Assembly (NCBI GenBank): GCA_014654065.1
Contig: JACWDM010000002.1
Coordinates: 1-64,000 of the forward strand
Origin: Pelagibacterales bacterium SAG-MED15
Lineage (GTDB): Bacteria; Pseudomonadota; Alphaproteobacteria; Pelagibacterales; Pelagibacteraceae
Direction of reading: 5' to 3'
Length of the DNA: 64,000 bases
Shown: in pieces, positions 53,574 to 63,731 of the stretch
Numbering within the stretch: the first letter of the stretch is position 1
Layout of the letters: each line of letters opens with the position of its first letter
The notes under the pieces: model-generated
Databases searched by the model: none
What the model saw: the letters and a program-made list of their open reading frames with translations, nothing else
What the model was told of the DNA's origin: nothing
Program-made: the position numbers and the translations under genes

Positions 53574-54503
53574 ATGAATATTTTAGGAATAGGAAATGCA
53601 ATAGTAGATGTAATCTGTAAAGTTGAAGATAACTTCATTGTACAAAATGGACTGACAAAAAGTACAATGAAACTTATTTTTGATGAAGCAGAGTTTAAAA
53701 AACTTTTATCAAATCTAAAAATTGAAAAAACAGTATCAGGTGGCTCAGTTGCAAATTCTATTGTTGGTTTATCACAACTTGGAAATAAAGTAGGTTTTAT
53801 TGGTAAAGTTTGTGATGATGATTTAGGTTCTAAATATGAAGAAGGTCTTAAGTCTGAAAATGTAGAATATTTTTATTCAAAAAAAAAAGAGGAATTACCT
53901 ACAGGAACATGTTTAATATTGATTACTCCAGACTCAGAAAGAACAATGTGTACTTTTCTAGGAACCGCTGGAAAAATAAACCAAAATGATGTTAGTTCTG
54001 ATGCAATTAAAAAAAGCGAGTTAATTCTGTTAGAGGGTTATCTTTGGGATGAAGGTGATCCAAAAAAAGCATTTGATAAAGCGATAAATAGTGCAAACAA
54101 AGTAGCGATGTCTTTATCTGATCAGTTTTGTGTGGATAGGCATAAGCCTCATTTCTTATCTTTGGTTAAAGAAAAACTTGATATTACATTTGCAAACGAA
54201 CAAGAAATAACTTCACTTATAGATGCTAAAGATTTTAAAGAGGTAATAAACTTTGCAAAAGAGGTAAATAAATTAATTGTTGTTACACGAGGAGAAAAAG
54301 GTGCAGTAGCAATAAATGGTGATGAATTTGTTGAATGCGAAGTTATGAAAAATCTTAAAATTGTAGATTTAACAGGTGCAGGTGACCTATTTGCAGCAGG
54401 TTTTCTTCATGGTTTTATAAATAAATTGTCTTTAAAAGAAAGTTTAGACAAAGGTACTGAGATGTCTTCAAAAATAATTCAACAAATAGGTGCAAGACTG
54501 TAG
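53574..54503 (+). CDS. PfkB-family (adenosine/ribokinase-like) sugar kinase
   Basis: GIGNAIVDVICK, GGSVANSIVGLSQLG, DLTGAGDLFAAGFLHG. Confidence 0.93.
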   Translation: MNILGIGNAIVDVICKVEDNFIVQNGLTKSTMKLIFDEAEFKKLLSNLKIEKTVSGGSVANSIVGLSQLGNKVGFIGKVCDDDLGSKYEEGLKSENVEYFYSKKKEELPTGTCLILITPDSERTMCTFLGTAGKINQNDVSSDAIKKSELILLEGYLWDEGDPKKAFDKAINSANKVAMSLSDQFCVDRHKPHFLSLVKEKLDITFANEQEITSLIDAKDFKEVINFAKEVNKLIVVTRGEKGAVAINGDEFVECEVMKNLKIVDLTGAGDLFAAGFLHGFINKLSLKESLDKGTEMSSKIIQQIGARL

Positions 54504-54504
54504 T

Positions 54505-54612
54505 TTATTTTTTTTTCCTTTTAAAACTACCTTTTCCCTTTTTTGGCTTAACTACTTTTGGTTTATACCGTCTTGACATTAAATTTTTTGCTACTAAATT
54601 TTTTCTTGCCAT
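54505..54612 (-). CDS. ArfA-like alternative ribosome-rescue factor candidate, 35 aa; not in supplied ORF track
   Basis: Reverse translation MARKNLVAKNLMSRRYKPKVVKPKKGKGSFKRKKK*; resembles ArfA core F-R-Q-R-V-x-K-x-K-K-G-K-G-S-Y-x-R-K. Confidence 0.7.
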   Translation of the reverse strand: MARKNLVAKNLMSRRYKPKVVKPKKGKGSFKRKKK

Positions 54613-55194
54613 CTAAATGCTATAACCTTTTTTATGACTGATCAAAAATTCCTCGTCTTTAAATTCATCACCTATTTTTTTTCTTAATCTATAAATATGC
54701 GTTTCAACAGTGTGGGTTTCTAAGTTTTCTGAATATCCCCAAACTTCTCTTTGTAATGTCTCAACACTCTGTGGTTCTTTATTGTTATAAATAAAAAGTA
54801 TTATATCTATTTCTCTCTCTGTTAATTTTAATTTTTTATTATATTTTGAAATAGTTCTGGAATTAAGATCCAGTTTATAGCTTTTTATATTAAAATTAGA
54901 TTGAAAATTATATTTTTGTTTAAGTAAACTTATATTAATTTTATCTAATAAATCCGCAATACTTATAGGGAGATCATCAAGAACTAAAATATTTTCAAAA
55001 CTGTATGTAGGATTTATTGTTTTTTTTTTGGTTAAAATTATAGAATTTTCCAAAACTTTTTTAGTTTTAATCATCTCAATTAATTCTTTTTCTTTTTCAA
55101 AATGATTCAAATCAAAATTTAGTGAGCCCTTCATCTCAAAAAGAATATTATACAATACTTTAAAATTTAGTATATTCACTATAGGTTTAACCAT
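54613..55194 (-). CDS. OmpR-type winged-helix protein with receiver-like N-terminus lacking obvious phosphoacceptor Asp
   Basis: LTEREIDIILFIYNNKEPQSVETLQREVWGYSENLETHTVETHIYRLRKKIGD is Trans_reg_C; N-terminus degenerate. Confidence 0.82.
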   Translation of the reverse strand: MVKPIVNILNFKVLYNILFEMKGSLNFDLNHFEKEKELIEMIKTKKVLENSIILTKKKTINPTYSFENILVLDDLPISIADLLDKINISLLKQKYNFQSNFNIKSYKLDLNSRTISKYNKKLKLTEREIDIILFIYNNKEPQSVETLQREVWGYSENLETHTVETHIYRLRKKIGDEFKDEEFLISHKKGYSI

Positions 55195-55205
55195 TTATAT
55201 AATTT

Positions 55206-55697
55206 ATGCTAATACGTCTAAAAAATAAAGATACATTGCTCGTTGATGAGTTTAAATTTAAGTGTTCAATAGGTAAAAATCATACGAAATTAAAAAAAAA
55301 AGAAGGTGATTTATCAACACCTAAAGGCAATTTTTTAATTAAAAGTTTATTTTATAGAGCTGACAGAGAGAGAAAAATTAAGATAACTATTCCAAAATAT
55401 AAAATACAAAAAAATATGGGTTGGTGCAATGATCCTAAAAAAAAAAATTACAATTCATTAATTAAAATTAATAAAAAGATTCGTCATGAAAAAATGTTTA
55501 GAAATGACTTTAAATATGATTTGCTTTTAGTTATTGACTATAATTTAAAAAAACCAGTTCCTTTTAAAGGAAGTGCTATTTTTTTACATCTTACAAAAAA
55601 TTACATGCCTACAGCCGGATGTATTGCAATTAAAAGAAATGATATGTTAGTGCTACTTAAATTAATTAATAAAAAGAGCAGAATTCTAATTAGTTAA
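55206..55697 (+). CDS. L,D-transpeptidase (YkuD)-like protein
   Basis: STPKGNFLIKS, FLHLTKNYMPTAGCIAIKRNDM (H...GCIAI). Confidence 0.85.
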   Translation: MLIRLKNKDTLLVDEFKFKCSIGKNHTKLKKKEGDLSTPKGNFLIKSLFYRADRERKIKITIPKYKIQKNMGWCNDPKKKNYNSLIKINKKIRHEKMFRNDFKYDLLLVIDYNLKKPVPFKGSAIFLHLTKNYMPTAGCIAIKRNDMLVLLKLINKKSRILIS

Positions 55698-56350
55698 GAT
55701 CGACTACCCATTATCTTAGATCCAATTCTTACAAAAGTCGATGAATTCTTGACAGCTTCAATATAATCATTAGACATGCCCATGCTAAGTTCTTTTAATT
55801 TAATAAGTTCAGAAAGTTTTTTCATTTTACTAAAAAAAGGTGTGGTGTTATCATTGAAAGGGGGTATACACATCAATCCAATAATATTTAAATCAAAATC
55901 TTTTTTAATTTTTTCGTAAAAATTAATTAATTCAATTTCTTTAATCCCACCTTTTTGTTCCTCATTACCTATATTAATTTGAATAAAGATTTTTGGTTTA
56001 AAATTTTTTTTGACTTGTTCATTAGCTATTTTATCAGCAAGCTTAAGACTATCTAAACCATGTATATAATCAAATAATGGGAAACAAAACTTAACTTTGT
56101 TAGATTGAAGCTTGCCTATCAAATGAAGTTTAATATTCTTATTAGTATTTTTTAAATTAGACCACTTGTCATATGCTTCTTGGACTTTATTTTCACCAAA
56201 ATCATTATGACCACAGTCGATAATTGGCTGAATTTTCTCAATATTAAAAGTCTTTGTAACAGCAATTAATGTTACATTTTTATTAATTTCTTGGATTTCC
56301 TTTTTTATTGATATTAAACTGTTTACTGAATTATGCATAATTATTTTCAA
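55694..56350 (-). CDS. YggS-family PLP homeostasis protein
   Basis: VTLIAVTKTFNIEKIQPIIDCGHNDFGENKVQEAYDKW, HLIGKLQSNK, LSMGMSNDYIEAVK. Confidence 0.95.
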   Translation of the reverse strand: MKIIMHNSVNSLISIKKEIQEINKNVTLIAVTKTFNIEKIQPIIDCGHNDFGENKVQEAYDKWSNLKNTNKNIKLHLIGKLQSNKVKFCFPLFDYIHGLDSLKLADKIANEQVKKNFKPKIFIQINIGNEEQKGGIKEIELINFYEKIKKDFDLNIIGLMCIPPFNDNTTPFFSKMKKLSELIKLKELSMGMSNDYIEAVKNSSTFVRIGSKIMGSRS

Positions 56351-56896
56351 GTTTATTATTTCGTAGATAAATTTGATTTAAAAGATTTGTCAAATATTAA
56401 ATCTTCAATAAATATTATTTATAGAAATTATAGTACAGAATTTAATGTTAATGACATTATAAAAATAAAAGAATTTTGTAAAAAAAATAAATTTAAGTTG
56501 TTTTTATCCAATAATATTAAATTAGCAAGTAAACTGGGTCTTAATGGTGTTTATTTGCCAGCTTTTAACAAAAAAATGAATTATTCTAATTTTGTCACAA
56601 AAAAAGATTTTTCTATCATTGGATCTGCTCACTCATTAAAGGAAATAAGAATAAAAGAATTCCAAAATTGTGAAAAAATTTTTATTAGTCCTATTTTTAA
56701 AACTGACAAAAATAAATCTTATCTTGATATTGTTAAATTTAATATTCTTGCTTCTAAAACTAAAAAAGATGTAATTTGTCTAGGTGGTATTAAGAAAATA
56801 AATCTAAAAAAAATAAAGATGACAAAGTCAAAAGGTTTGGCTTCAATATCGTGGATAAAAAAAAACGGCCTAAATAAAAATTTAGGCCGTTTTTAA
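56333..56896 (+). CDS. ThiE/TenI-like thiamine phosphate synthase family protein
   Basis: LGLNGVYLPAF, IIGSAHSLKEI, ISPIFKT, VICLGGI. Confidence 0.75.
   Translation: MHNYFQVYYFVDKFDLKDLSNIKSSINIIYRNYSTEFNVNDIIKIKEFCKKNKFKLFLSNNIKLASKLGLNGVYLPAFNKKMNYSNFVTKKDFSIIGSAHSLKEIRIKEFQNCEKIFISPIFKTDKNKSYLDIVKFNILASKTKKDVICLGGIKKINLKKIKMTKSKGLASISWIKKNGLNKNLGRF
56861..56894. terminator. Bidirectional intrinsic terminator overlapping 3' end of the thiE-like CDS
   Basis: AAAAACGGCCTAAAT-AAAA-ATTTAGGCCGTTTTT, perfect 15-bp stem between convergent thiE-like and porin genes. Confidence 0.9.
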
Positions 56897-56919
56897 ATTA
56901 TACTCTTCTTACGAAATAA

Positions 56920-57975
56920 TTAGAATGAGAAATTAAGCGCTAATTCCGTTACTTCGTCAGATTTTGCATCAGAATCCCAACCTGGGTTATCTGTGTCTGT
57001 TTGGTATCCAGAAAGTTTCATAGATCCCATTGTGTACGCAAACTGAATTGATTTAGAATCCATATCAACGTTAGCAATAGCATCGTCTGTTGGATTGTAA
57101 GTTTCTGTCAATTCACCGTATGATACAGATAAATTGTCATTTACGTTAAACGCAACTGACATTTTTTCGAATTCAAATGTACCAGCTGAAGCAGCTACAG
57201 TAGCTGCAGAAGTTGCTGCTGTACTTGAAGTCTCAAGACCGTTATCATATCCACCAGTTTGGTAACCAATAGATACTGGACCAGCTGAGTATGACGCATG
57301 CCAAGTAGCTGACATTTGGTCGTTTTCTGTTTCAGTATCAGATGAGTCTTTTTGTAACTCACTTCCGTATGCACCTACTGTTGCCCCTGCGTAAGCGATC
57401 TTAATTCCAAGATCTTTACCAGATGACCATAGGTTTGATGAAGTTGAAACTTTACCATCAGTAACTGCAGCACCTGAAGCTTCTGGAGCGTATCCAGCCA
57501 TTATAGATACACTTGCACCCATAACATCTAATGCTGGAGCCATATACATAATAGAACTATTACCCATATGTGCACCTACGCTGTCGATAGCAGTAGTTGT
57601 TTTCATACCGTCGTGGTTTTCTTCGTAAGCTTTTGGTGTTACATCGTCAAATGCTTGACCAACACCACCATAACCGTCACCAACTAGAACTGATCCTAGT
57701 GATCCCATAGTTAATTGTGTCCATGAAGAGGATAGAGTGTTGCTTTCAGTAATAAGCATTGAACCTGTTACTGACCAACCGTTATCTAATTCACCACTAA
57801 TTGCCATGTTGAAGTCAGCTTCATAACCAATACCGTCAGTTGTTGAAGTTCCAACTTCTTCAGATGACCAAGTATAACCAGCATTACCAGTTAAGCTTGC
57901 ATCAGCTGCGATTGCTGAACTTGCAACTAAAGATGTTCCTAAAGCTGTAAGTCCAATTTTTTTTAGTTTGTTCAT
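56920..57975 (-). CDS. Outer-membrane porin
   Basis: MNKLKKIGLTALGTSLVASSAIAA signal peptide; beta-barrel pattern and C-terminal aromatic LALNFSF; AAGGAG Shine-Dalgarno. Confidence 0.88.
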   Translation of the reverse strand: MNKLKKIGLTALGTSLVASSAIAADASLTGNAGYTWSSEEVGTSTTDGIGYEADFNMAISGELDNGWSVTGSMLITESNTLSSSWTQLTMGSLGSVLVGDGYGGVGQAFDDVTPKAYEENHDGMKTTTAIDSVGAHMGNSSIMYMAPALDVMGASVSIMAGYAPEASGAAVTDGKVSTSSNLWSSGKDLGIKIAYAGATVGAYGSELQKDSSDTETENDQMSATWHASYSAGPVSIGYQTGGYDNGLETSSTAATSAATVAASAGTFEFEKMSVAFNVNDNLSVSYGELTETYNPTDDAIANVDMDSKSIQFAYTMGSMKLSGYQTDTDNPGWDSDAKSDEVTELALNFSF

Positions 57976-58214
57976 ATTAAACTCCTTTGTTTAATTATTC
58001 ATATGAATGAGAGCTTTATAACTTATAGTCTCAATAATTTGTCCAAATCATAAGAATTTGTTGTTTTTTTTGCTTATATGTTGCATTTTTACCACATTAT
58101 TTTTATTGATTTTTCTATGTTTTTTTAAACTAAAAACTTATAATCAATTTTAAAGCATTTTCTTCAATTTTAGGTGTTTTTTTCAATTTTGAGGTTAATA
58201 AATACAAATTAATC

Positions 58215-58802
58215 ATGACAAAAAATTTAAAATTTAAAATATTAATATTTTCAATATTTTTAATGTTAAATGCATGTGGAAAAGACTTTTTTACTTTTCC
58301 GTCAGCAAGAGATGTTCCTGTAGATTCGCAAGAAAGGATTGAAAAAAATATTGAAGAGGGTCGTGGAGTTTCTTTTGGGAATGCCCTTGGTGGAGGCAGC
58401 GGGGGTGTTTTTGACTTTGCTTCATCAAACGAAATGTGGAGAGCTTCTGTTGAAGTTTTAGATTTTGTTAGTTTCACCAATGCAAGTTATTCTGGTGGTA
58501 TTTTAATTACTGATTGGTTTTCAGGAAATGATGAGGATCAAAACAGTAACAATAGAGAATTAAAAATAACTGTTAGATTTTTAAGTAACGAGGTTAGAGC
58601 AGACGGGATTAAGATTATAATTCATGAGAAGATATGTCTTTCTTCAAATGGAGATTGTAAAATTCAAAAAATAAAATCTGAAATTAGTAATCAAATAAAA
58701 TTAGCAATTTTAAAAAAAGCAACAATATATAAAGAAGAAAACCTTACAAAAAGTTCAAAAAAAGTTAAAAAAAAGAGAAAAGGTGTTAAAAAAAATTATT
58801 AA
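58215..58802 (+). CDS. DUF3576-like lipoprotein
   Basis: Lipobox MLNAC; GNALGGGSGGVFDFASSNEMWRASVEVLDF...GGILITDWF. Confidence 0.82.
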   Translation: MTKNLKFKILIFSIFLMLNACGKDFFTFPSARDVPVDSQERIEKNIEEGRGVSFGNALGGGSGGVFDFASSNEMWRASVEVLDFVSFTNASYSGGILITDWFSGNDEDQNSNNRELKITVRFLSNEVRADGIKIIIHEKICLSSNGDCKIQKIKSEISNQIKLAILKKATIYKEENLTKSSKKVKKKRKGVKKNY

Positions 58803-58841
58803 AGCTAGATAAGATTAATTATTTTTAAAATTTTTTTTAGT

Positions 58842-61394
58842 ATGGAAAGATACAATTTTAAACAAATTGAAAAAAAGTGGCAGTCCTTCTGGGAAAAGAA
58901 TAAATCCTTTAAATCTCACATAGATACCACTAAACCAAAATTTTATTGCCTAGAAATGTTTCCTTATCCATCTGGAAAAATTCATATGGGACATGTGAGA
59001 AACTATACCATTGGTGATGTGCTCTCGCGTTATAAATCTATGCGAGGATTTAATGTTATGCATCCTATGGGGTGGGATTCATTTGGTATGCCTGCAGAAA
59101 ATGCAGCACGTGAAAACAATTTACACCCAAAAGAGTGGACGGAAAAAAATGTTTCAGTAATGAAAAATCAATTAAAAAAATTGGGATTATCAATAGATTG
59201 GGATAGAGAGATTTCAACTTGCTCTGAAGATTATTACAAACATCAACAACTTTTTTTCATTGAGTTATACAAAAAAGGACTTGTTTATAGAAAAGAAAAC
59301 TACGTTAACTGGGATCCAATTGATGAAACCGTTTTAGCAAATGAGCAAGTAATTGATGGTAAGGGATGGAGGTCTGGTGCAGTTGTTCAAAGAAAAAAGC
59401 TTAATCAATGGTTTTTTAATATCTCAAAATTTTCTGATGAACTTTTAAATGGATTAGATAAGCTCAAAACATGGCCTAATAAAGTTAAAACCATGCAAAA
59501 AAATTGGATAGGGAAATCTTTTGGTTGTGAAATTAATTTTAAAATAAAAGGAGATTTGCCAATAGATAAAATTAAATGTTTTACAACCCGCCCCGATACA
59601 CTTTTTGGATTTTCTTTTTTAGCAGTATCTGTCGACCATCCTCTATCAGAATTTTTTTCAAATGATTTGGCATTCAAAAAATTTAAAGATGAATGTTCAA
59701 AGACTGGGACAACAGAGGAATCCATAGCGCTAGGACAAAAAATAGGATTTAAAACAAATCTTGAGGCTTTTAACCCTTTAAATGAAAAACAGAAAGTTCC
59801 TGTTTATTTTGCTAACTTTGTTTTAATGGATTACGGTTTTGGTGCTGTCTTTGGTTGTCCAGCACACGACCAAAGAGATTTAGATTTTGCAATTAAGTAC
59901 AAAATACCCTTTAAAACAGTTGTAAAACCTGTTGATGCTGACAAAAACTTTACAGTAAAGGAGAATGCTTACACTGGGCCTGGTGAGATTTTTAACTCTG
60001 AATTTTTAAATGGCTTTAAAGTTCCTAATGAGTCAATAATAAAAACCATCGAAATTTTAGAAAAAAAGAAACTAGGTCTTCAAAAAATTAATTTTAGATT
60101 AAAAGACTGGGGAATTTCAAGACAAAGGTACTGGGGATGTCCTATTCCAATTGCATATGACAAAGACGGTAATGTGATTATTGTTCCAGAAAAAGACCTT
60201 CCAATAAAACTTCCGCAAAAAATAAATTTAAATGAAAAAGGTAATCCACTTGATAAAAATATAGAATGGAAAAAGACTACTATTAACGGGAAAGAATGTT
60301 TAAGAGAAACAGATACTTTAGATACTTTTGTTGACTCTTCCTGGTACTTTTTGAGATTTTGCTCTCCGAATAATAAAGAATATGGTTTTAATAATGAAGA
60401 AATTAATTATTGGATGCCGGTAGATCAATATATTGGAGGTGTTGAGCATGCAATTTTGCACTTATTATACTCAAGGTTCTTTATGCATGCTTTAAGTTTT
60501 AAAAACGAAAATTTTAAAATACTAGAGCCATTTGAAAGTTTATTTACTCAAGGAATGGTTTGTCACGAAACATTTAGTGACAAAAATAAAAAATGGTTTA
60601 GCCCTGATGAAGTTGAAACTAAAGACGGTAAAAATTTTTACCTAAAAGAAGATCCTGAGATCAAAATTTTTGTTGGGCCCTCAGAATCTATGTCAAAATC
60701 AAAGAGAAATACTATAGACCCAGAGAGAATGATTGAAAATTATGGTGCAGATGCAGTAAGGTTTTTTATTCTATCAGATAGCCCACCTGAAAAAGATGTA
60801 CAATGGTCTGAACAAGGCATGATAGCTTCTTATAGATTTATTCAAAAATTTTGGCAACTGCATAATAAAATTCAAAAAAAAATAGGGATTGCATCAGAAG
60901 GAAGTGTTGAGGCAGACACTGAGCTTAAAAAGTATACAAATCAATTAATTAATAAACTCAACAGTCACTTATCTAAATTTAATTACAATGTAATTATCGC
61001 AAATATGCATGAAACATATAGCTTTCTTTCAAAAATAATTGAAAAAAATATTTCACGAAAAGAACTTTTAGAAAATTACAAAAAAATATTAACTGTTTTA
61101 TCCCCTGTAATACCACATATAATATCTGAATGTCTGGAAAGTCTGAAAACTAATGTTTTTCAAAACTGGCCTAAGATTGACCAAAAAATGCTTGAAGTTG
61201 AAAAAATACATTTTGTTATTCAGATTAATGGTAAAAAGAAGGGTACATTGGAAGTTTTAAAAGATATTGAAGAAAAAACTTTGATGGAAATGATTAAAAA
61301 AAACGTTAAAATTTACAAAAATTTAAATAACAAAAAAATTAAAAAAATTTTTTTCATAAAAAATAGACTTATAAATATTTTATTAAATGATTAA
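58842..61394 (+). CDS. leuS: Leucyl-tRNA synthetase
   Basis: [28 protein letters not shown]-type [12 protein letters not shown]. Confidence 0.99.
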   Translation: MERYNFKQIEKKWQSFWEKNKSFKSHIDTTKPKFYCLEMFPYPSGKIHMGHVRNYTIGDVLSRYKSMRGFNVMHPMGWDSFGMPAENAARENNLHPKEWTEKNVSVMKNQLKKLGLSIDWDREISTCSEDYYKHQQLFFIELYKKGLVYRKENYVNWDPIDETVLANEQVIDGKGWRSGAVVQRKKLNQWFFNISKFSDELLNGLDKLKTWPNKVKTMQKNWIGKSFGCEINFKIKGDLPIDKIKCFTTRPDTLFGFSFLAVSVDHPLSEFFSNDLAFKKFKDECSKTGTTEESIALGQKIGFKTNLEAFNPLNEKQKVPVYFANFVLMDYGFGAVFGCPAHDQRDLDFAIKYKIPFKTVVKPVDADKNFTVKENAYTGPGEIFNSEFLNGFKVPNESIIKTIEILEKKKLGLQKINFRLKDWGISRQRYWGCPIPIAYDKDGNVIIVPEKDLPIKLPQKINLNEKGNPLDKNIEWKKTTINGKECLRETDTLDTFVDSSWYFLRFCSPNNKEYGFNNEEINYWMPVDQYIGGVEHAILHLLYSRFFMHALSFKNENFKILEPFESLFTQGMVCHETFSDKNKKWFSPDEVETKDGKNFYLKEDPEIKIFVGPSESMSKSKRNTIDPERMIENYGADAVRFFILSDSPPEKDVQWSEQGMIASYRFIQKFWQLHNKIQKKIGIASEGSVEADTELKKYTNQLINKLNSHLSKFNYNVIIANMHETYSFLSKIIEKNISRKELLENYKKILTVLSPVIPHIISECLESLKTNVFQNWPKIDQKMLEVEKIHFVIQINGKKKGTLEVLKDIEEKTLMEMIKKNVKIYKNLNNKKIKKIFFIKNRLINILLND

Positions 61395-61911
61395 AAAATT
61401 AGCACTAATAGCGTTTATTTTTTTTTTAAATCAATGTGGATATGAAAAAATTTACTCCCAAAAAAATATAAATTTTAGTATTAAAGAAATATTAATATAT
61501 GATGATATTAAAATTGGAAGACAAATAGAAAAAAGGCTAAAGTTTTTTTCTAATGACACCTCGAAAAAAAATTTTTACCAAATTTTTATAACCTCGAATA
61601 GAAAAAAAAATATTTCATCAAAAGATAAGAAAGGAAACGCGAAAACTTTTGGCTTAACTGTGAGTGTGTTATTGGTGGTGGATAATAATTTAGGACAAAA
61701 AAAGGAAATTGTTTTCACTAAGAGTACGATAATAAATAATAACGATAATAAATTTGAATTAAAGAAACATGAGAATGCTAAAATTATTAATTTAACTGAC
61801 TTAATCATTGACGATATAATTATATATCTACAAAATTTTTATAACTTAAATAAAAAAAGTGCATCCCTTAATGGAAATTTGGGATTAAATTTAAAAACAA
61901 ATGATAATTAA
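61387..61911 (+). CDS. lptE: LPS-assembly lipoprotein LptE-like
   Basis: Lipobox [13 protein letters not shown]; position between leuS and holA. Confidence 0.8.
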   Translation: MIKKLALIAFIFFLNQCGYEKIYSQKNINFSIKEILIYDDIKIGRQIEKRLKFFSNDTSKKNFYQIFITSNRKKNISSKDKKGNAKTFGLTVSVLLVVDNNLGQKKEIVFTKSTIINNNDNKFELKKHENAKIINLTDLIIDDIIIYLQNFYNLNKKSASLNGNLGLNLKTNDN

Positions 61912-62893
61912 AACTTTCCAAATAAAAAATCTTACGAATACTACTTCGAGTTTTTTTTTACTTTACGGAGAAAACGAAGGATTTAAAAATCAAATTATCA
62001 ATAATAATTTATTAAATGCGTTTAATGAAAACATATTACGTTACGAAGAAAATGAAATATTAAAAGATAAAAATATTTTTTATGATGAAATTAAAAGCAA
62101 ATCTTTTTTTGATAACAAAAAAACTATTATAATCTCAAGAAGTTCTGATAAAATTTTAAATATAATTGAAGATTTTTTAGATGAAAAATTTGAAGATACA
62201 AGAATAATAATTAATAGTGGACCGTTAGAGAAAAAATCAAAACTAAGAAATAAATTTGAGAAAGCAAGTAATTTAGTATGTATACCTTTTTATGCGGATG
62301 ATAACATAACTTTAAACAGGATAGCTTTAAACTTTTTTAAAGATAAAAAACTATCAGTGTCTCAAGAAAATATAAATTTAATAAGCGAAAGATGTAAAGG
62401 CGATAGAGAAAATTTAAATAATGAATTATTAAAAATTGAAAGCTTTACAAAAAATAAAAAAAAAATTTCTACAAATGAGATACTAAGATTAACCAATCTT
62501 GCAGATAACTATACTTATAACGAACTTAGTGACCATTGCTTAAATAAGAATCTAAAAAAAATTATTAATATAATAAATGAGAATAATTATAACTCTGATG
62601 ATTGTGTTGCGATTACTAGAGTTCTTTTATCTAAAGTAAAAAGGTTAATAAAATTAAAAGAAGATAATATCTTAGAAAAAAATATTGATAATGTTGTTTC
62701 AAATCATAAGCCTCCCATTTTCTGGAAAGACAAAGATTTGGTTAAGTCTCAAATGAAAATTTGGAGTTTAGAAAAAGCAAAAGAACTTTTATACAGAATA
62801 AGTGAGATAGAACTAATTATAAAAAAAGGAAAAAATAATCCAATAAACATTCTTTATAATTTTATTTTAACACAAGCTAGACCTAGTAATTAA
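61901..62893 (+). CDS. holA: DNA polymerase III subunit delta
   Basis: FLLYGENEGF; CKGDRENLNNELLKIE; delta fold pattern and gene order. Confidence 0.9.
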   Translation: MIIKTFQIKNLTNTTSSFFLLYGENEGFKNQIINNNLLNAFNENILRYEENEILKDKNIFYDEIKSKSFFDNKKTIIISRSSDKILNIIEDFLDEKFEDTRIIINSGPLEKKSKLRNKFEKASNLVCIPFYADDNITLNRIALNFFKDKKLSVSQENINLISERCKGDRENLNNELLKIESFTKNKKKISTNEILRLTNLADNYTYNELSDHCLNKNLKKIINIINENNYNSDDCVAITRVLLSKVKRLIKLKEDNILEKNIDNVVSNHKPPIFWKDKDLVKSQMKIWSLEKAKELLYRISEIELIIKKGKNNPINILYNFILTQARPSN

Positions 62894-63731
62894 CTTTTAT
62901 AATTTCTATTAATCTGTTTAATTGCTCTAAGTCGTTATATTCAAAAGTTAGTAAACCTTTGTTATTTTTTTTATTGTTAATTAAAACCCTTATACCTAGC
63001 TTATCTTTAAGGGCTTCTTCTAAATATTTGATATCTGCAGATTTTGAAAAACTTTTTTTAATAGAGGGTTTCTTAAAAATTCTCACTAAACTTTCAGCTT
63101 GTCTAACTGATAATTTCTTATCGACTATTTTCTTTGCAAATAAATAAGGATTATCCAAACCAACAAGAATTTTAGCGTGACCTTGAGATAGGTAATTATT
63201 TTCAATAAGTTCAACAACATTTTTAGGTAATGATAAAAGTCTCAAACAATTAGCAATATGTCCTCTGCTTTTACCAATAAATTTTGCAACCTTTTCCTGA
63301 TCGTACCCAAATTCATCCATAAGTCTCTTATATCCTTCAGCTTCTTCAATCGGATTAAGATCATGTCTCTGAACATTTTCAACTATCGCAAACTCTAAAG
63401 ATTTTAGATCATCTGCTTCAATGACAACAGCTGGAATTTCATTAAGCCCAGCATTTTGAGAAGCTAACCATCTTCTTTCCCCAGCAATAATTTCATATTT
63501 ATTATCAATATTTCTTGATTTTCGAACAATAATCGGTTGAACAACTCCCCTTTCCTTAATTGAATTAGTGAGATCCTCTAAGTTTTCTTTATCAAAATTT
63601 TTTCTTGGTTGTAATCTGCTTCGAACTACATCACTAATTGATAATTTATTATTGGTAGGAGTATTTTTAATATCTCCAATTAATGATGATAGACCCCTTC
63701 CTAAACCTTTTTTTGATTTAAATGGATTCAT
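62883..63731 (-). CDS. parB: Chromosome partitioning protein ParB
   Basis: KGLGRGLSSLIGD, IIAGERRWLAS, ENVQRHDLNPIEEAEGYKRL. Confidence 0.98.
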   Translation of the reverse strand: MNPFKSKKGLGRGLSSLIGDIKNTPTNNKLSISDVVRSRLQPRKNFDKENLEDLTNSIKERGVVQPIIVRKSRNIDNKYEIIAGERRWLASQNAGLNEIPAVVIEADDLKSLEFAIVENVQRHDLNPIEEAEGYKRLMDEFGYDQEKVAKFIGKSRGHIANCLRLLSLPKNVVELIENNYLSQGHAKILVGLDNPYLFAKKIVDKKLSVRQAESLVRIFKKPSIKKSFSKSADIKYLEEALKDKLGIRVLINNKKNNKGLLTFEYNDLEQLNRLIEIIKVNY

